Shown here piece by piece: positions 12,482-23,824 of a DNA stretch of 64,000 nucleotides (positions are counted from its first letter, which is position 1; every line of letters starts with the position of its first letter). The notes beneath the pieces are model-generated. The model saw nothing but the letters and a program-made list of their open reading frames with translations. It did not search any database and had not been told where the DNA came from. The DNA is from Stereum hirsutum FP-91666 SS1 (taxonomy: Eukaryota > Basidiomycota > Agaricomycetes > Russulales > Stereaceae), in NCBI RefSeq assembly GCF_000264905.1, contig NW_006763148.1, forward strand, positions 837,575 through 901,574, read 5' to 3'. A program made the translations under genes and the position numbers.

Positions 12482-13747
12482 TCACCCACGTCCCACATAG
12501 GGCATATTCGTTGCCCTAATCATCCAGACGTTTCAGTGCGAGAGACCGAATAATCAAACAAACAGAGACGTACATGATGTTGAACTCTAGAACCGTCACG
12601 CTATTTGGCAAACTGGCTATAGACACGATCTGGCTCGCTACAAACTTCACGTCGAATGAACCCTCCGGTGCCATCTTCCCATATGGCTGAAGGTGCATGA
12701 TATTTCTATCTTCCTCAGGGTTCGTGTCCGTTGGAAGGAGTGAAGGGCCATTGTGGGCAGAGGACATAGGTGTGTAGGCGTTGCCTGTCGGTAATAAGAT
12801 TTAGATGCACCGGAGCAAGCAAAATGATCGAGTCAGTGTTGAGGGTAATGTAGGGTGGACTGGTTGAGAAGAGGAGCACACCAATATCAATTTGAGTGCA
12901 CGCTATGTTATGCGCCCGTCCGTCCAACGCTGTCGATTTCGTCAACCCGGTGATAGCATGTTTCGCCACAGTATATGCTAGCGAGTTTGGCCGAGGGGCA
13001 TGTGCGGCCAGAGAACCGTTGTTGACGATACGTCCTAAACGCCATCCACGAATTAGTTCTCTCGGAATAGCGTTCGGTGGCGAGTAAGATTTATCATCAA
13101 GTCGTACCTCCGGGCGGGTTCTGCGCTTTGAACACACGTATCGCTTCCCGTGTACACATGAAAGGAGCGGTGACGTTAGTCGTCATCACTGCGTTGAAGG
13201 TATCGAGCGAGAGGTCTTCGGTGAGCGTTCCGTTTGCTGAGATGCCTGCGTTCTAGACATCCAAGACATTAGCTGAGTGTAAATCGGCAATTATGAGGCA
13301 AATATGCAGAGGCATGAATCATACATTGAAGATCATGTCGACACGACCTAGCATACAAAGCAAGTGAGCAATTAGCACTGCACCTAGATTCGGTCAAGTG
13401 TCACCTACCGAACTTTTCTACTGTCTTTGCAAAAAGTTGCCGAATAAACTCTTCGTTTGTGATGTCTCCTGGTGCAACCAGGAAAGAATCCTCTCCAATA
13501 TCCGTTCCAGTACGATCCTTGCGTGATTGGATGCATACCGACCGAGTCTCAAGAAGCTGGGTCTCTCGGCGTGCGGTGAGTGTGACAGACCATCCGGCTT
13601 CCGCAAGTGCAACGGCTGTCGCACGGCCGATGCCTGTACACTTGAGAGGGGTGCATGAATGTACACGTCAATGCATGTTCATACAATGGGAGCGCAAGAC
13701 TGGCCAGAAGATGCTCCGGTTATGATGGCGATCTTGGCTTGGGACAT
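12482..13747 (-). CDS. Short-chain dehydrogenase/reductase (classical SDR)
   Basis: Seven exons (13747-13705, 13633-13409, 13347-13325, 13252-13108, 13034-12882, 12784-12574, 12515-12482) give 277 residues. The NAD(P)-binding TGASSGIG is at residues 10-17, NNAGIS lies near 97, and the catalytic triad is Ser153, Tyr166 and Lys170 (AYTVAKHA). The C-terminus ends NMPYVGRG. An Arg pair after the glycine motif (TARRE) suggests NADPH preference, which is inference. The substrate cannot be told from sequence. The first intron must start with GC rather than GT to keep the glycine motif in frame. The gene is convergent with the family protein ending at 12219. Confidence 0.93.
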
Positions 13748-14150
13748 CGAGGAATAGCGATAGTATCGAGCACTTTGTGATGGAATTCGAACGTCAGGCT
13801 TGGTCAAGAGAATCGAAAATTATACATATGCTAATCTCTAACGCAAGATAATGAGGAGTCCAATGGATGGTCTGCGACTGACCGATGTTACTGTAACTGT
13901 CCGCAACTAGGTTCTGGCGAGGATCGGTACCGTTAACCTCCCTCTCCGCGGACGAAACGTTCTACGATAACAATATGAGAGTCTTTGAAACGATTTTCCA
14001 AGAATTAGGTCGACGAAGCTGGCAACGGGATACGGGCAAGCTGAAGCAGCATCGGCGTTTGGGCCACATCGAGCTCTTGATCAGTAACGCCACGTGTGTT
14101 CGAATTTACAACACAAGGTTTGGAACACGCCTTAGAGAGGGGACTTGAAC
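13748..14150. other. Intergenic next to the right arm
   Basis: The segment upstream of the dehydrogenase up to the boundary of the inverted duplication contains no supported gene. The homology to the left arm begins near 14150. Confidence 0.5.
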
Positions 14151-15000
14151 AACATCAAGATGCCACACCGACAACGACGACTTTCCACTCAGAAATTCTG
14201 ACGTGTTGGTCACAGGAAGGCGAATGTTTTGCTGTGGCGGCTGGTGTAAGTACTTCTACAGGGATAACGAAAAATACATGAGTTTGGCGTACTACAAGAG
14301 TGTAGTCATACAGGAATAGCGAGCAATTAATACATGATGAATAACGAGCAATACAAGAGCGGGAAAGATAGTAAAAAATAACACTGTTGACTGAATCGTA
14401 TGGGGAAAACTTATAGTCGAAACTTTGATAATGCACAGAGTTGGACGAGACAAGAATCGGCGAGAGAAACAGACGGGACAAGAATTGGCGAGAGAAGCAG
14501 ACGATTCGAGTGGGCGGTCATGATCAATTTCTACATGAGAGAACTTATCAGATAGCTGAATATGAATGCTAGACAGAAGGTACGAACCGTGATCGCATGC
14601 CCGTTATGCGATGGCCTCCGGCCAGAAAAGCGCATAGACCAACTCCTGGAAGCGACGTGCGCGACGACTAGCGTAAGCCTCGGAGGATTCAGCACCATGT
14701 GGTGTGATTTCGTCAACGATGAGATGCAAGGGCGGGTCGGTATCCTCATCCAACAGAGGTAAAGGTTCGCCCTCCTTCTGAAAGACCCTGATTGACTTTG
14801 GAAACCATTTATAATGTTTCCACGGTGCGGAAATCATTCGGCCCTTCGCACTCTTCCGGATATCCTCCGGGTCGCTAGTCGAGATCGCTCGAAAGACGGT
14901 AGCAAAAACGTCGTCCTCCGAGTCACCGGATGCACGAGGAGGCGCAAGCTGGAAATATAACCATTCCTTCCGGGCTTGCTCTTCGCTGATATCATCAGGA
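14150..15000 (-). repeat. Right arm of the large inverted duplication
   Basis: The reverse complement of this stretch matches 1-~812. It covers the last ~390 bp of the truncated Crinkler-like gene and ~450 bp downstream. Position 14994 corresponds to base 1 of the window; homology presumably continues further into the gene, but the partner lies outside the window. The degenerate tandem unit seen in the left arm recurs here at about 14268-14365. Confidence 0.85.
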
Positions 15001-17030
15001 AGACTGTCAAGAAACTCAGAGAAAACAACAACACGGGCGAGGTAGAGGGCATAAAAGCACTCCTGCGCGATGGTGGCTTTGTCATCGCCAAGCTGCGACG
15101 TTGTGAGCCTCATCTCAAGCATCTTGGCCGCAAGCTCAAGGTCTTTCGAGACTGGGCATGTGGCAACAGAGGTAAACGAGAAGTAGAAGCCCCAATATTG
15201 GAGAAGATCCTGGGCGAGCAATCGGCTTTTCGCAGACGAAGACGCTGTAACGAAGGCTCTGCGCCATGTCAACGATACTGATGATAGCAGGAGTGGAAAT
15301 GACGACTGACCTCTGAGAAGAGAAGATTTGGTCTACACGCTTGAGTGCCTCCGCAGCGTCCAGGTCATCCAAGTTGCCGAGATGTTGCGGGGCAGCATCT
15401 GGCTGTGTCGAAAAAGAGGCAGACGGTAGATTACCGTTTCGGATGTGTTGAAACAGACTGTCACATTCCGAAGAGACACGTTCAATGATAGGATCAACTG
15501 GGTTTTGAAGTGCGGCTGCGAACATCTCACTATTAGCACATATTTAGGAAGGTGGTATGGTATGCAAGGTAGCTCACGATAAGTGCAAAGCTCATACAAG
15601 TCGCCCTTCTCTGAAGCCCTCGAGTAAATGTCGTATAGGTCTTTATGTTCGCGGGCAAAAGCAGAGAGCTCCTTTCTGCTCCCGGACCAAAGTCCTAATG
15701 CCATGATAAGTTCGACAACACCGAAACAGCGGAGAATCATGAGGCTGCCGCCGTAAAGGAGATTGAAAACATCCCTGTGACGACGCTGGAGACCGGGTTG
15801 AATTGGAGTGGGATGGTTCTCGGTGCGGCGCACCATACAATAAGCCGAGGATGGAGGAGAGCCTGGATACGGTGATGCTTTGAATGGTGTTGGTATTTGT
15901 CTGGGTGGCACCGCTCTAGACGAGCGAGATGATTTGTATGCGCGCGTAGATGCTGATGAGCGCTTCGTTTTTACGGTACGTGTCGATTTGGTTTGGAGTG
16001 TCGATGAGGTAGCTTTTTGAGATTGCACGGATGCTACCAGTGTAGGTAGCCAGGGTCGCGCCTGAATACGAATTCGTTTCGTCAGAGGTCCCTCGAGAGA
16101 CTCATCCTCAGGTGATCGCGCACGTTTTGCATTGGAGGTATCTTTCGTCGGATGGGTAGATTTGGTCGCAGATCTTAGGACGCGTGTCGTCGTGGAAGAT
16201 GGTTCCGGTGAGCGTAGACATTTGGATGTAGCGGTTGATGGGGACGGTGTATTCGATCTCAATTGGTAGGATGTGATGGTTCTCCCCGGCGGGGTTGGTT
16301 CGTTCTGTGACAAGCCAGCTTCCAAGCGGACTTGCTTCGTTGGACGACCGTCGAGTAACTCGGATGTGTATGGGCGTGGGCGCTTGGTGGCGGTGGAGTG
16401 TATCGTACGGTCACCCGAAGATGGGGGCGAGCTTCGAGACAGTGATCGTAGGTTGGCGGATGGCGCTTTGGATGGTGGAGGTATCTCTCTGGGCGGTATT
16501 GTTTTTATCGAGCGAGATGATTTGGATGCGTCCGCAGCGGCCGGTAAGCGCTGTGGCTTCGCAATGCGAGTCGACTTCGTCGGATGTGTCGACGATGAGG
16601 TCGGCGTAGAAGAAGTGCCTCCTCGAGACTGTACTGGTGCTACTATCGTAGATACCCAGAGTCGTGCATGGGTACGAGCTCGCTTCGTGAGAGGACGCTC
16701 GAGGGATTCGTTCTCGGGCGATCGCGCACGCTTTGCACTGCAGGTTTCTTTCACCGGATGTGTGGATTTAGTCGCAGATCTCAGCACACGCGTCGTCGTA
16801 GAAGTTGGTCCTGGTAAGCAAAGTGATGGGGATGGCGTGGTCGACGGGGATGGTGTGCTCGGCAGGGTGGCGTCTCTCGACTGGTAGGAGGCAACGGTTC
16901 TTCGTGGTCGGGTTGGCCTGTCGTGCGATAAGTTAGCTTGGATGCGAACTCGCTTCTCTGGAGGGATGTCGACTGATTCAAATGCGTACGGGCGCGCACG
17001 CTTTACGGTTGGGGTGGACATGGGTGGCAT
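14604..17030 (-). CDS. Truncated Crinkler-like protein: duplicated basic N-terminus plus degenerate P-loop domain
   Basis: Exons 17030-15598, 15529-15311 and 15258-14604 join in phase to give 768 residues. The start is MPPMSTPTVKRARP; an in-frame upstream ATG at 17093 or one at 17021 is also possible. Residues ~10-405 are disordered, rich in Ser, Pro, Thr, Arg and Lys, and consist of two ~200-residue tandem repeats sharing TRVLRSATKSTHP and KRARSPE. A helical region follows, then a P-loop-like block in which Walker A is degenerate (SSSAKSR, Lys561-Ser562, family glycines lost) but the following LLQYWGFYFSF and the Walker B LHLIVDEI near 728-735 match the neighbour at 17398. The protein then stops at FWPEAIA, so the winged-helix and nuclease parts of the family are absent. 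Many basic clusters suggest nuclear location. It may be a decaying paralog or a functional short form. Confidence 0.7.
15820..17003 (-). repeat. ~600-bp tandem duplication inside exon 1
   Basis: Copy A (about 17003-16386) and copy B (about 16385-15820) encode parallel blocks: KRARPYAFESVD versus KRPRPYTSELLD, then TRVLRSATKSTHPV versus TRVLRSATKSTHPT, then SPENESLERPLTKRAR versus SPEDESLEGPLTKRIR, and finally PPREIPPPSKA versus PPRQIPTPFKA. The order of motifs is the same in both, so this is a direct intragenic duplication. Confidence 0.85.
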
Positions 17031-17397
17031 TGAACGAGAATACAGAGATGATGGGTGTTGAAAGTAAAGGCCCGTTTTGAGCAACAAGGACAAGGCCTAA
17101 CTTGAAGAGGCGCTGCATCACGTACTTTTTCCCACGTGTCCGCCCGCAACGTGGTGGCAACGTTCAAAGTTACAGTATCCTCCGCGCGCGTTTGACCGAT
17201 ACTAACTTGCCGCCCTGTGCTTTGAACGATACTAGCGTGCCACTCTGTGCTTTGAACGATAACTTTGCCTTCTGTATCTTGAAGAACAATAAGGTGTAGG
17301 GTCCTTAAAATGCCCCGGTCTTTACTACTCTTAGGCTCCCAGTCGTCGCTTTCCCCCTCGGTCCTCATCTTGCCCGCTATAATATTTCGTCCTCTTC
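17031..17397. promoter_or_regulatory. Shared divergent promoter of the two Crinkler-like genes
   Basis: The two start codons are 367 bp apart and point away from each other, so both promoters must lie here. The interval contains three ~30-bp tandem repeats. No clear TATA box was seen for either gene, so co-regulation is inferred from layout only. Confidence 0.5.
17191..17278 (+). repeat. Three ~30-bp tandem repeats in the divergent promoter
   Basis: Units start at 17191, 17221 and 17251 with TTTGAMCGATA (M = A or C). The first two are each 30 bp and end CTGTGC; the third is 28 bp and more diverged. They sit in the middle of the shared promoter and could be binding sites for a regulator, which is inference. 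Confidence 0.85.
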
Positions 17398-20300
17398 ATG
17401 CCAAAGCGACGCCACCACTCGGACTTAGACGCCGAATACGACACAGGCTCTGAGGAATCTCCATCACGACTGCATTCTGCACGCCGTCCGCGGTTGAACC
17501 TCGCGCAGGATGGCGAGTCTCTCCAGTCATCACAAGACAGCTCTGACACCACACCTCCCTCAGGCTCTGCCAGTGCGGCTACTATTCACCTACTCTCTAG
17601 TGACTTATGCCCTGCTTGGGACTCCTTAACTTCTGCTGACCAAGAGATCATCTTTCGAGACTGGAAACGGATTCTATCAACTACTGATGTCATTGCATAT
17701 CCGACTCTTGCGCTGCTCCCGGAGCTCGGCCTATGTGATCGACCCTCCCATGGAGGGGTCATCCTCGCCAACCATCCCGACATATGGCGTTTGGCCGAAA
17801 ATCTGAGGAGTGCGGATAGAGAGAATCCTCGTCCATATTATGAATTAATGAGTCACAGTATGTTCATTACATGGTTCTAATGTCCCGCCTTTCTGAGCAT
17901 TTCATGCACCTTATAATTGTAGCTGCATTTTCCACTGTACGGGTCGCTAAGGTAAAGCCCGAGGGTGTACAACCAGTGCCTCTCCCGTCGAACGTCTACA
18001 CAGAAGGGCCCTCTCCATACAAATCTAAAGGTGAGGATATCGTCACCCTTCGTGCATGTACCGAGGCTGACATATCCACGAGCTAGTCCACGTATCGACT
18101 ACAGAGCTCAGACAGGGAATTAAGGCGGCCCTTGATCAATTCGACGAAAAGTTCAAAGCTTTTGCTGACGGCAAGAAACTGTCTGATCGGTTCGGCACGC
18201 ACAAAGGGGCCGAATTCGTCAACTTACTTCTGCAAGAACTAGGTTTGGACCCATCAATCGTCGAAAGAGCAAAGGATTTCTTCACCATCGAGAAGAACGT
18301 GTAAGATATTCCTCCGTCCTCTTCCATGACTCGCCATGCTTACGAGCTTTTCCAATGGCACCCTTGAATAGTCTGTTCCCAAATGTCTCTGGGGCTGGAA
18401 AGTCTCGCATCGCCCTGGAATGCCTTCTGCTTGCCTGGGGTTTCTATATCTCTTTCACGGAGGCTAGAGGGGCTCAGGTCGCTGCTGAAAGCGAACATGG
18501 ACGTGGCTCGACTGACTTGCAATGGGTAATGAACGAGATGCCTCTGTTCAGCGAGTGGCACGCGCAGCCTACTTCGAAGGAAGCATTCGATGCGAACAAG
18601 GCTGTTGCTGAGCGATGCTTCGCAATGATCCTCTTGGCTCGCTTGTCGGTCTTGCTCAGGTTCCTCCAAAGTGTTCCATCGTGGTGGACCGAGAAGGAGT
18701 GTCGCCTGGAGTGGGTCATTCTCCAGGCTGACCCACTACTCGCTGGCTGTAATAGGCTCACGCAAGGAGTCGATATCTTCCGTCGCATAGCGGAGTGTGG
18801 ACGACACTGTGATATGGAGACACTAAGGGTGGAGATAACCTACCTATGGTCGGAAATCGCGCAGACCAGATGGTTTGCTCGCGGGCCAGGCGCCATCGGC
18901 AAGGAACGTTTCATTGTCTTTTGGGACGAGGCACAAGTAGGCCTGAGTGGAGAGCTTTCGAATCATTTCTGCTCCGAAACGAGTATCAAGATCAAACGCC
19001 CCCCGCTGTCCGTGTTGCTCAAAGCTTCAACAGAATACGCATTTCTGGACAGATACATGGTTTGTGGGACGGGACTCTCTCTGGGCGAGGCGACGAGGGT
19101 GCTCGAGTCCAGCGCTTTCAAGGACAGTCCGACGGTGACGCTCACTGGGGCAGGCAGCTTCGACGCGGACGGAGTCGAGGAGTACTTGACCAAGCATCTG
19201 GACAGCCTACTATCTTGCGGTAGCAACCCAAGCCACGCGTGGCTCCTCGAGCGATGCAAGAGGTGGTTTCCGGGAAGGTACGTCACGATTCGTACGATAT
19301 CTTCTATGCTCTCCATAGCTCATGTAGAGCCTTTCAGACCTCGTACAACGGTCGCGTTTGTAGAGGGAGTGCTGATTATGAAGCCTGCTTCTTTGCATCG
19401 TTTTTTCGACCGGTATTTCAGTCGCATCACGGACGGCTTTACTCCGAATGACGCAGGTGATTTCCTGGCCTTGGAGCCCGAGCTCACTCTGGCGGAGGCG
19501 GCTTACCTGGACACAAAGTTGCCTATAGTCAACTGGTCAAACTTCGATGCGCTTCCTGACGGTTTGTTCTTCTTCCCTCCACATTGCTTTGTCCTCTTAC
19601 TTATACACATTGTTTCGGACAGCTGAAAGGCTGCAGTTGATGGGCGATATGACGAACGCGTCCCTACGCTTCCTTATCGGCAGCAAACACACCAATGTTA
19701 GAACGAAATCCGTGGTCGCTCTCGAGATCGGTCTGGGACGCATTCACAAGGACAATATGGAGAATCTAAATGACCCTGGCCCGATCTACATCGACGAACC
19801 GGTCGCCCTTGCTACCATCATCAAACACTTCGCTCAGGAGGACCGAATGGATTGGATAAACCAGCTGTCGAATGCCATGCTCAATAACCAGATGAACGGA
19901 TACGTGCTCGAGTGGCAGGTGATATTTCTGTTCTTGGAGCACTTCGGTGGCGTCTATACCCCCATTGACCACGCATTCGAGTTATCTGACTTGCCAGAAT
20001 GGAGCTGGCTCAAAGACCGAAAGGTGACTTTGGTCGGCGTCAAGCACATGGGCGGCTCTGACTATCGCTCGTTCTCTGTGAACTGGGACAAAGCGCCTCA
20101 TCTCCCTTTTGGCTACGATGCTCCTTCTGGCGACAAGATGGCCTCTGCACTAGAACGCTGCAACGGAACTGCTTTCTTTCGCCCCGACCCGTTCTGTCGT
20201 CCTGATGTCCTCCTCACCCTCCGAGACGAATATGGGAACTTGATTGGTGTTCTTGTTCAGGCTAAGCTGAGCTCTGGGAAGGGTACTATAGTGTCGCATA

Positions 20301-20811
20301 TCTCGAAGGCTGTTTTCGACAAGGCCGTTAGTTCATTAGAGCCGAAAAATATATACTCCAGGAAAACCTCGGAGGCTCCCCTCGGCGAGAATGGAACTCC
20401 TGTGCGTCTGTTTTTCCATCCTCATTCAAACATGTCACTCAATATTTCATTCATGGCAATGCTGTTCTGGCCGGGCCACAGGTCAAGCGTCCATCACAGA
20501 AGGTCAAAAATAGGGTGCTTCAGGCCTTCGACAAGATGCTCGATGCTACCAACGGCGACACAGTACGTGGGGATTCTTCCCTTCCACGGCGCAACCCTCG
20601 GCGTTCGACTCGTCACCAAGAACGTGTGCCTCCGAAATGGTTGCGTGTGTTGGCCATTGGACCGGCCAGCACGGATCGATACTTCGGCGAGGAAGCTCGC
20701 AAGCCGCATCCTTACCCTTCACTTTTGGTCAAGAACGAGCGTATGGTCGAACTGTTTGGAGCGAATTGGTGGAACTCGACGAGACAGAATGTGTCTGTTG
20801 ACCCATTCTGA
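17398..20811 (+). CDS. Crinkler-like P-loop NTPase with restriction-endonuclease-like C-terminus
   Basis: Seven exons (17398-17857, 17923-18030, 18087-18300, 18372-19277, 19338-19561, 19623-20401, 20482-20811) keep phase throughout and give 1006 residues. A basic, Ser-rich N-terminus (MPKRRHHSD...) resembles a nuclear signal. Residues ~60-255 form an unidentified helical header. Walker A is VSGAGKSR (Lys271-Ser272) and Walker B is FIVFWDEAQ (Asp446-Glu447). After a helical middle region, the C-terminus has CRPDVLLTL (Asp832) followed by VLVQAKLSS (Gln850-x-Lys852), the D...(E/Q)xK pattern of restriction-endonuclease-fold nucleases. This order (NTPase, probable wHTH, nuclease) is that reported for Crinkler/RHS-type proteins of eukaryotes, which act in nuclei in host-pathogen or genome conflicts. 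The final ~100 residues are Arg/Pro-rich. Function here is inferred from architecture only. Confidence 0.8.
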
Positions 20812-21656
20812 TCTTGTACTCATCCCTTTGTTCATCCAAACCTTGCCCTTTGTAATAACCTCTGGAGCTGAAAGAATGCGTAATGATCATCATAATCGCT
20901 TCTGCATATAGCGCTAGTTTACTCTTGAGCATACGGATGTGGCTATTAAGCGCTAAGCCTTTGTTCTGCATCTTTCGAGTAGACCTGACTGAGTGTGTGC
21001 GATTTGAAACTATCGACGTGGTTGAGGAGGTGCTCGGCGTCGGAACGAGGCGCAGAAAAGACATGTACGCAACGAATCAGAACAAGGGATCCACAATAAT
21101 AACGGAGAGTGTAGAATCGCATTGGCATTGACAGTGTGACAGCAAGCGTCAGGTAGAAACAGGTAAGGACAGATCAGAGCGGTCGGCGCAAAACATACAG
21201 TAGAATAAAATTAATCGACAGCTCGAGCAAGCAGACTCGTGGCACAACTGAGACTGATTTATACTGTATATATTAGTATAAACAAAGGCACAACGAGCGA
21301 GCGAGCGAACCCAAACTCGGTCAGAATATCGAAACACATCCTAGACGATGCTAGGAAGTACAGGACATCTCGCGCCACAAACAGGTGGGCTATTCACGAG
21401 ACTGTCCGAAAAGAATAAGGGAGAGAGAAGAGCAGCCAGGATATCAGAGTACAAGAGATCATAAATTACGCGAGACGAAGCTTCAAGCGTTCGATTCTGA
21501 GCACCGTCACGGCCAGAGTTAGCAGACGACTCATTGCAATGCGCCTCGGAAGTCGACACAGTACCACGACCTCAATCCCCAGAGCAAAAATAAAAGTACA
21601 CAGACACACACCTCACCTCCCTCCCTCCACCTCACCTCACCCATCGACCCACCATC
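20812..21656. other. Intergenic, convergent 3' ends
   Basis: The stretch between the Crinkler-like gene (+) and the glycosyltransferase (-) holds no supported coding sequence. It presumably carries both 3' untranslated regions. Confidence 0.6.
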
Positions 21657-23824
21657 CTACAGCACCCCATCGAACCGGTCCTCCAATATCCTCGCCACCG
21701 TCGGCCCATGTACGGGAATCTGCGTCCCCTGGAATCCGTCCGGATAATTCGGGTCCTTGACCCTCGGATCGGGATGTGCGGCGTACGTGTCGTTCCATAC
21801 CGCGAAGTGTTTCATGCCTCGCGCGCGGGCTGTCCATTCGTAGTCGTGTGCGAAACCACCCGGGTAGAAGATCTCGATGACGGTGGAGATGGGGGTTAGG
21901 GGCATCATGATTAGATGGGCTGTAGGGAGGATGGATATGGACGGGAATGGGTGATGGTATGATGGTCAGCAACATGTAGATGTAAGAGAGAAATAGAAAT
22001 AGAAACTGACTGAGACCATTCCCGTGAACACCCAACATGAACTATCAGAGCATCCCTCATCAGATTCGGATCCTCCTTGCTGCGAAACATAACGGAGGAC
22101 GAAACGCACCGTAGTCCTCGCCGCAACCTCCAGCTGCTCCTCCTTCGTCAACTTCTCCGCCTGCACAACATTCAGCTCCCACCCCCTCCTCGCACAAACC
22201 TCCTCCAACGCCGCGACCAACCCCTCATGATGCTCCTGAATCAAATGCCTCCTGCTCCCTTGCCTATCAATATACGAAACGACGACCCTGTCCGGCCTCA
22301 GCCCCTCGTCTTTCCGCTCCTCCTGACGATCTCCAATACTTAGGATAGTACCATCGATGCCAGCAAAACGCAACACAGCACGACGAACAGGCTCCCACCA
22401 ATGCCGATCGAGCGTGTCCTTGACGCCTAAAATCGCTTCAGCCGCCGTACGCTGCGTGACGGCCCCACACTCAGTCCCTCTAAACGCCGCGCTCCGATCC
22501 GTCAACAACACCTCATCGAACCACCAAGCCCTCCCCCTCCCTCCCTCTCCCCCACCGCCCAATGCCTTCGACCTTGTCGTCAAAATCCGGTCCTCCCAGT
22601 CTTCTTGCGTTTCGACGGTTAGGGAGGGAAAGGCGGCACGGAGGAAGTAGGCGTTGAAGCCGGGTTTGTCGCGCCATTCTTGGGAACGAGTGTGTGCGAA
22701 GATGGCGCGTGAGATGTGAGGGGCGGTGGAGTGGATGGAGGATTGGTCGGCGGCGGCGGAGGAGGTGGGGAGGGTTATGCGTGCGTTGTGGGCGCCGGTC
22801 CAGAAGGCTTGGACGCCGAAGACGAGTTCGGCGCAGAAGTGGTAGTAATGGTCGATAACTGTTGAGAAGGAATAACAATATCGATTGGTATATCAGTGGT
22901 CAGAAATTGGGCGCGTTGTGTTGATTCTATGAACAGAGAAATGCGCGTACATTGTGGGGGGTCATTGAACAAGAGCTGCAGGGAGAAAGAAGTAACACGT
23001 CCGTAAGCAAGCGAGTTCGTACATAGACCCATGGGTCAAAGCAGATATAGAACCCATGCTGCCCGTGCATGGCATGTCGTCAAGCCGGTCACATCGACAG
23101 ATTCTGTTCGTGCACCGATCGGGAACGCCCAAACTCCGTCCATGCACGGGACGGTACAATGATGGAGTCATGTTCATGAAACAGAAATAGTACGTTCAAC
23201 AGGAATACACACCGTTGATCCCGAAACGGGGAACAACCTGTTCCTCTCTCCGACCACAGACTTGTCTGCTCCCCACCGCGCTCTTGCCTCTGCAGGTGTG
23301 ATGACAGTCATATCGCGATCCGTAGGCATACGTGCTTCGATGGATTCGGGCGTGTTTTCTGCTGGTAGGCCTGTTGAAGTCATTAGAGAGATGGCTGGGA
23401 AGAGTTCGGGTTTAGATGTGACGATGAAGAGGGTTCCGTCGGCCATGTAGAGGTTGCGGAAGATGGTCCATCCTGGTGCGTGCGATACGAGTGTCGTCTC
23501 TGGGATTTCTGCCTCAATATCCACGTGAACCTCGACTTGAGTTGGAGGCCGTTGAGAAATCGAAGGATTGGAGTCGAGTGGTAGTCCTGGAGGTGGGTAC
23601 TCGGCCGCAGCGTTCACGTCCGGATGTTCGAGGGGTGCCGGGTGTACGACCTCATAGATTCCATTTCGAAAGTCATCTGGGTTTCCAGAGTGCGAAGTTA
23701 CGTGAGTGTTGACGACGATAGAGGATGGCTCAGAGAATGGAGCGAAGATTGTAGAGGCAATGTGCATGCATGCCGCGCCGAGGAGGACGAGGATGGCGTC
23801 GCGGGGAGACAATCCGCGCACCAT
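21657..23824 (-). CDS. Glycosyltransferase family 61 (EOGT-like), type II membrane protein
   Basis: Five exons (23824-23213, 22975-22951, 22858-22110, 22041-22011, 21919-21657) give 559 residues. I chose the ATG at 23824 because a hydrophobic anchor (ILVLLGAACMHIASTIFA) follows at once; an in-frame ATG at 23878 would add 18 residues. The lumenal part has FIDHYYHFCAEL near residue 211 and the family signature GVHGNGLTHLIMM near 467, followed by VIEIFYPGGF. GT61 enzymes transfer sugars such as xylose or GlcNAc in the Golgi or ER; donor and acceptor cannot be told here. Residues ~45-110 are a Pro-rich stem. Gly-rich GGGGEGGRGR near 290 is an unusual loop. Confidence 0.88.
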
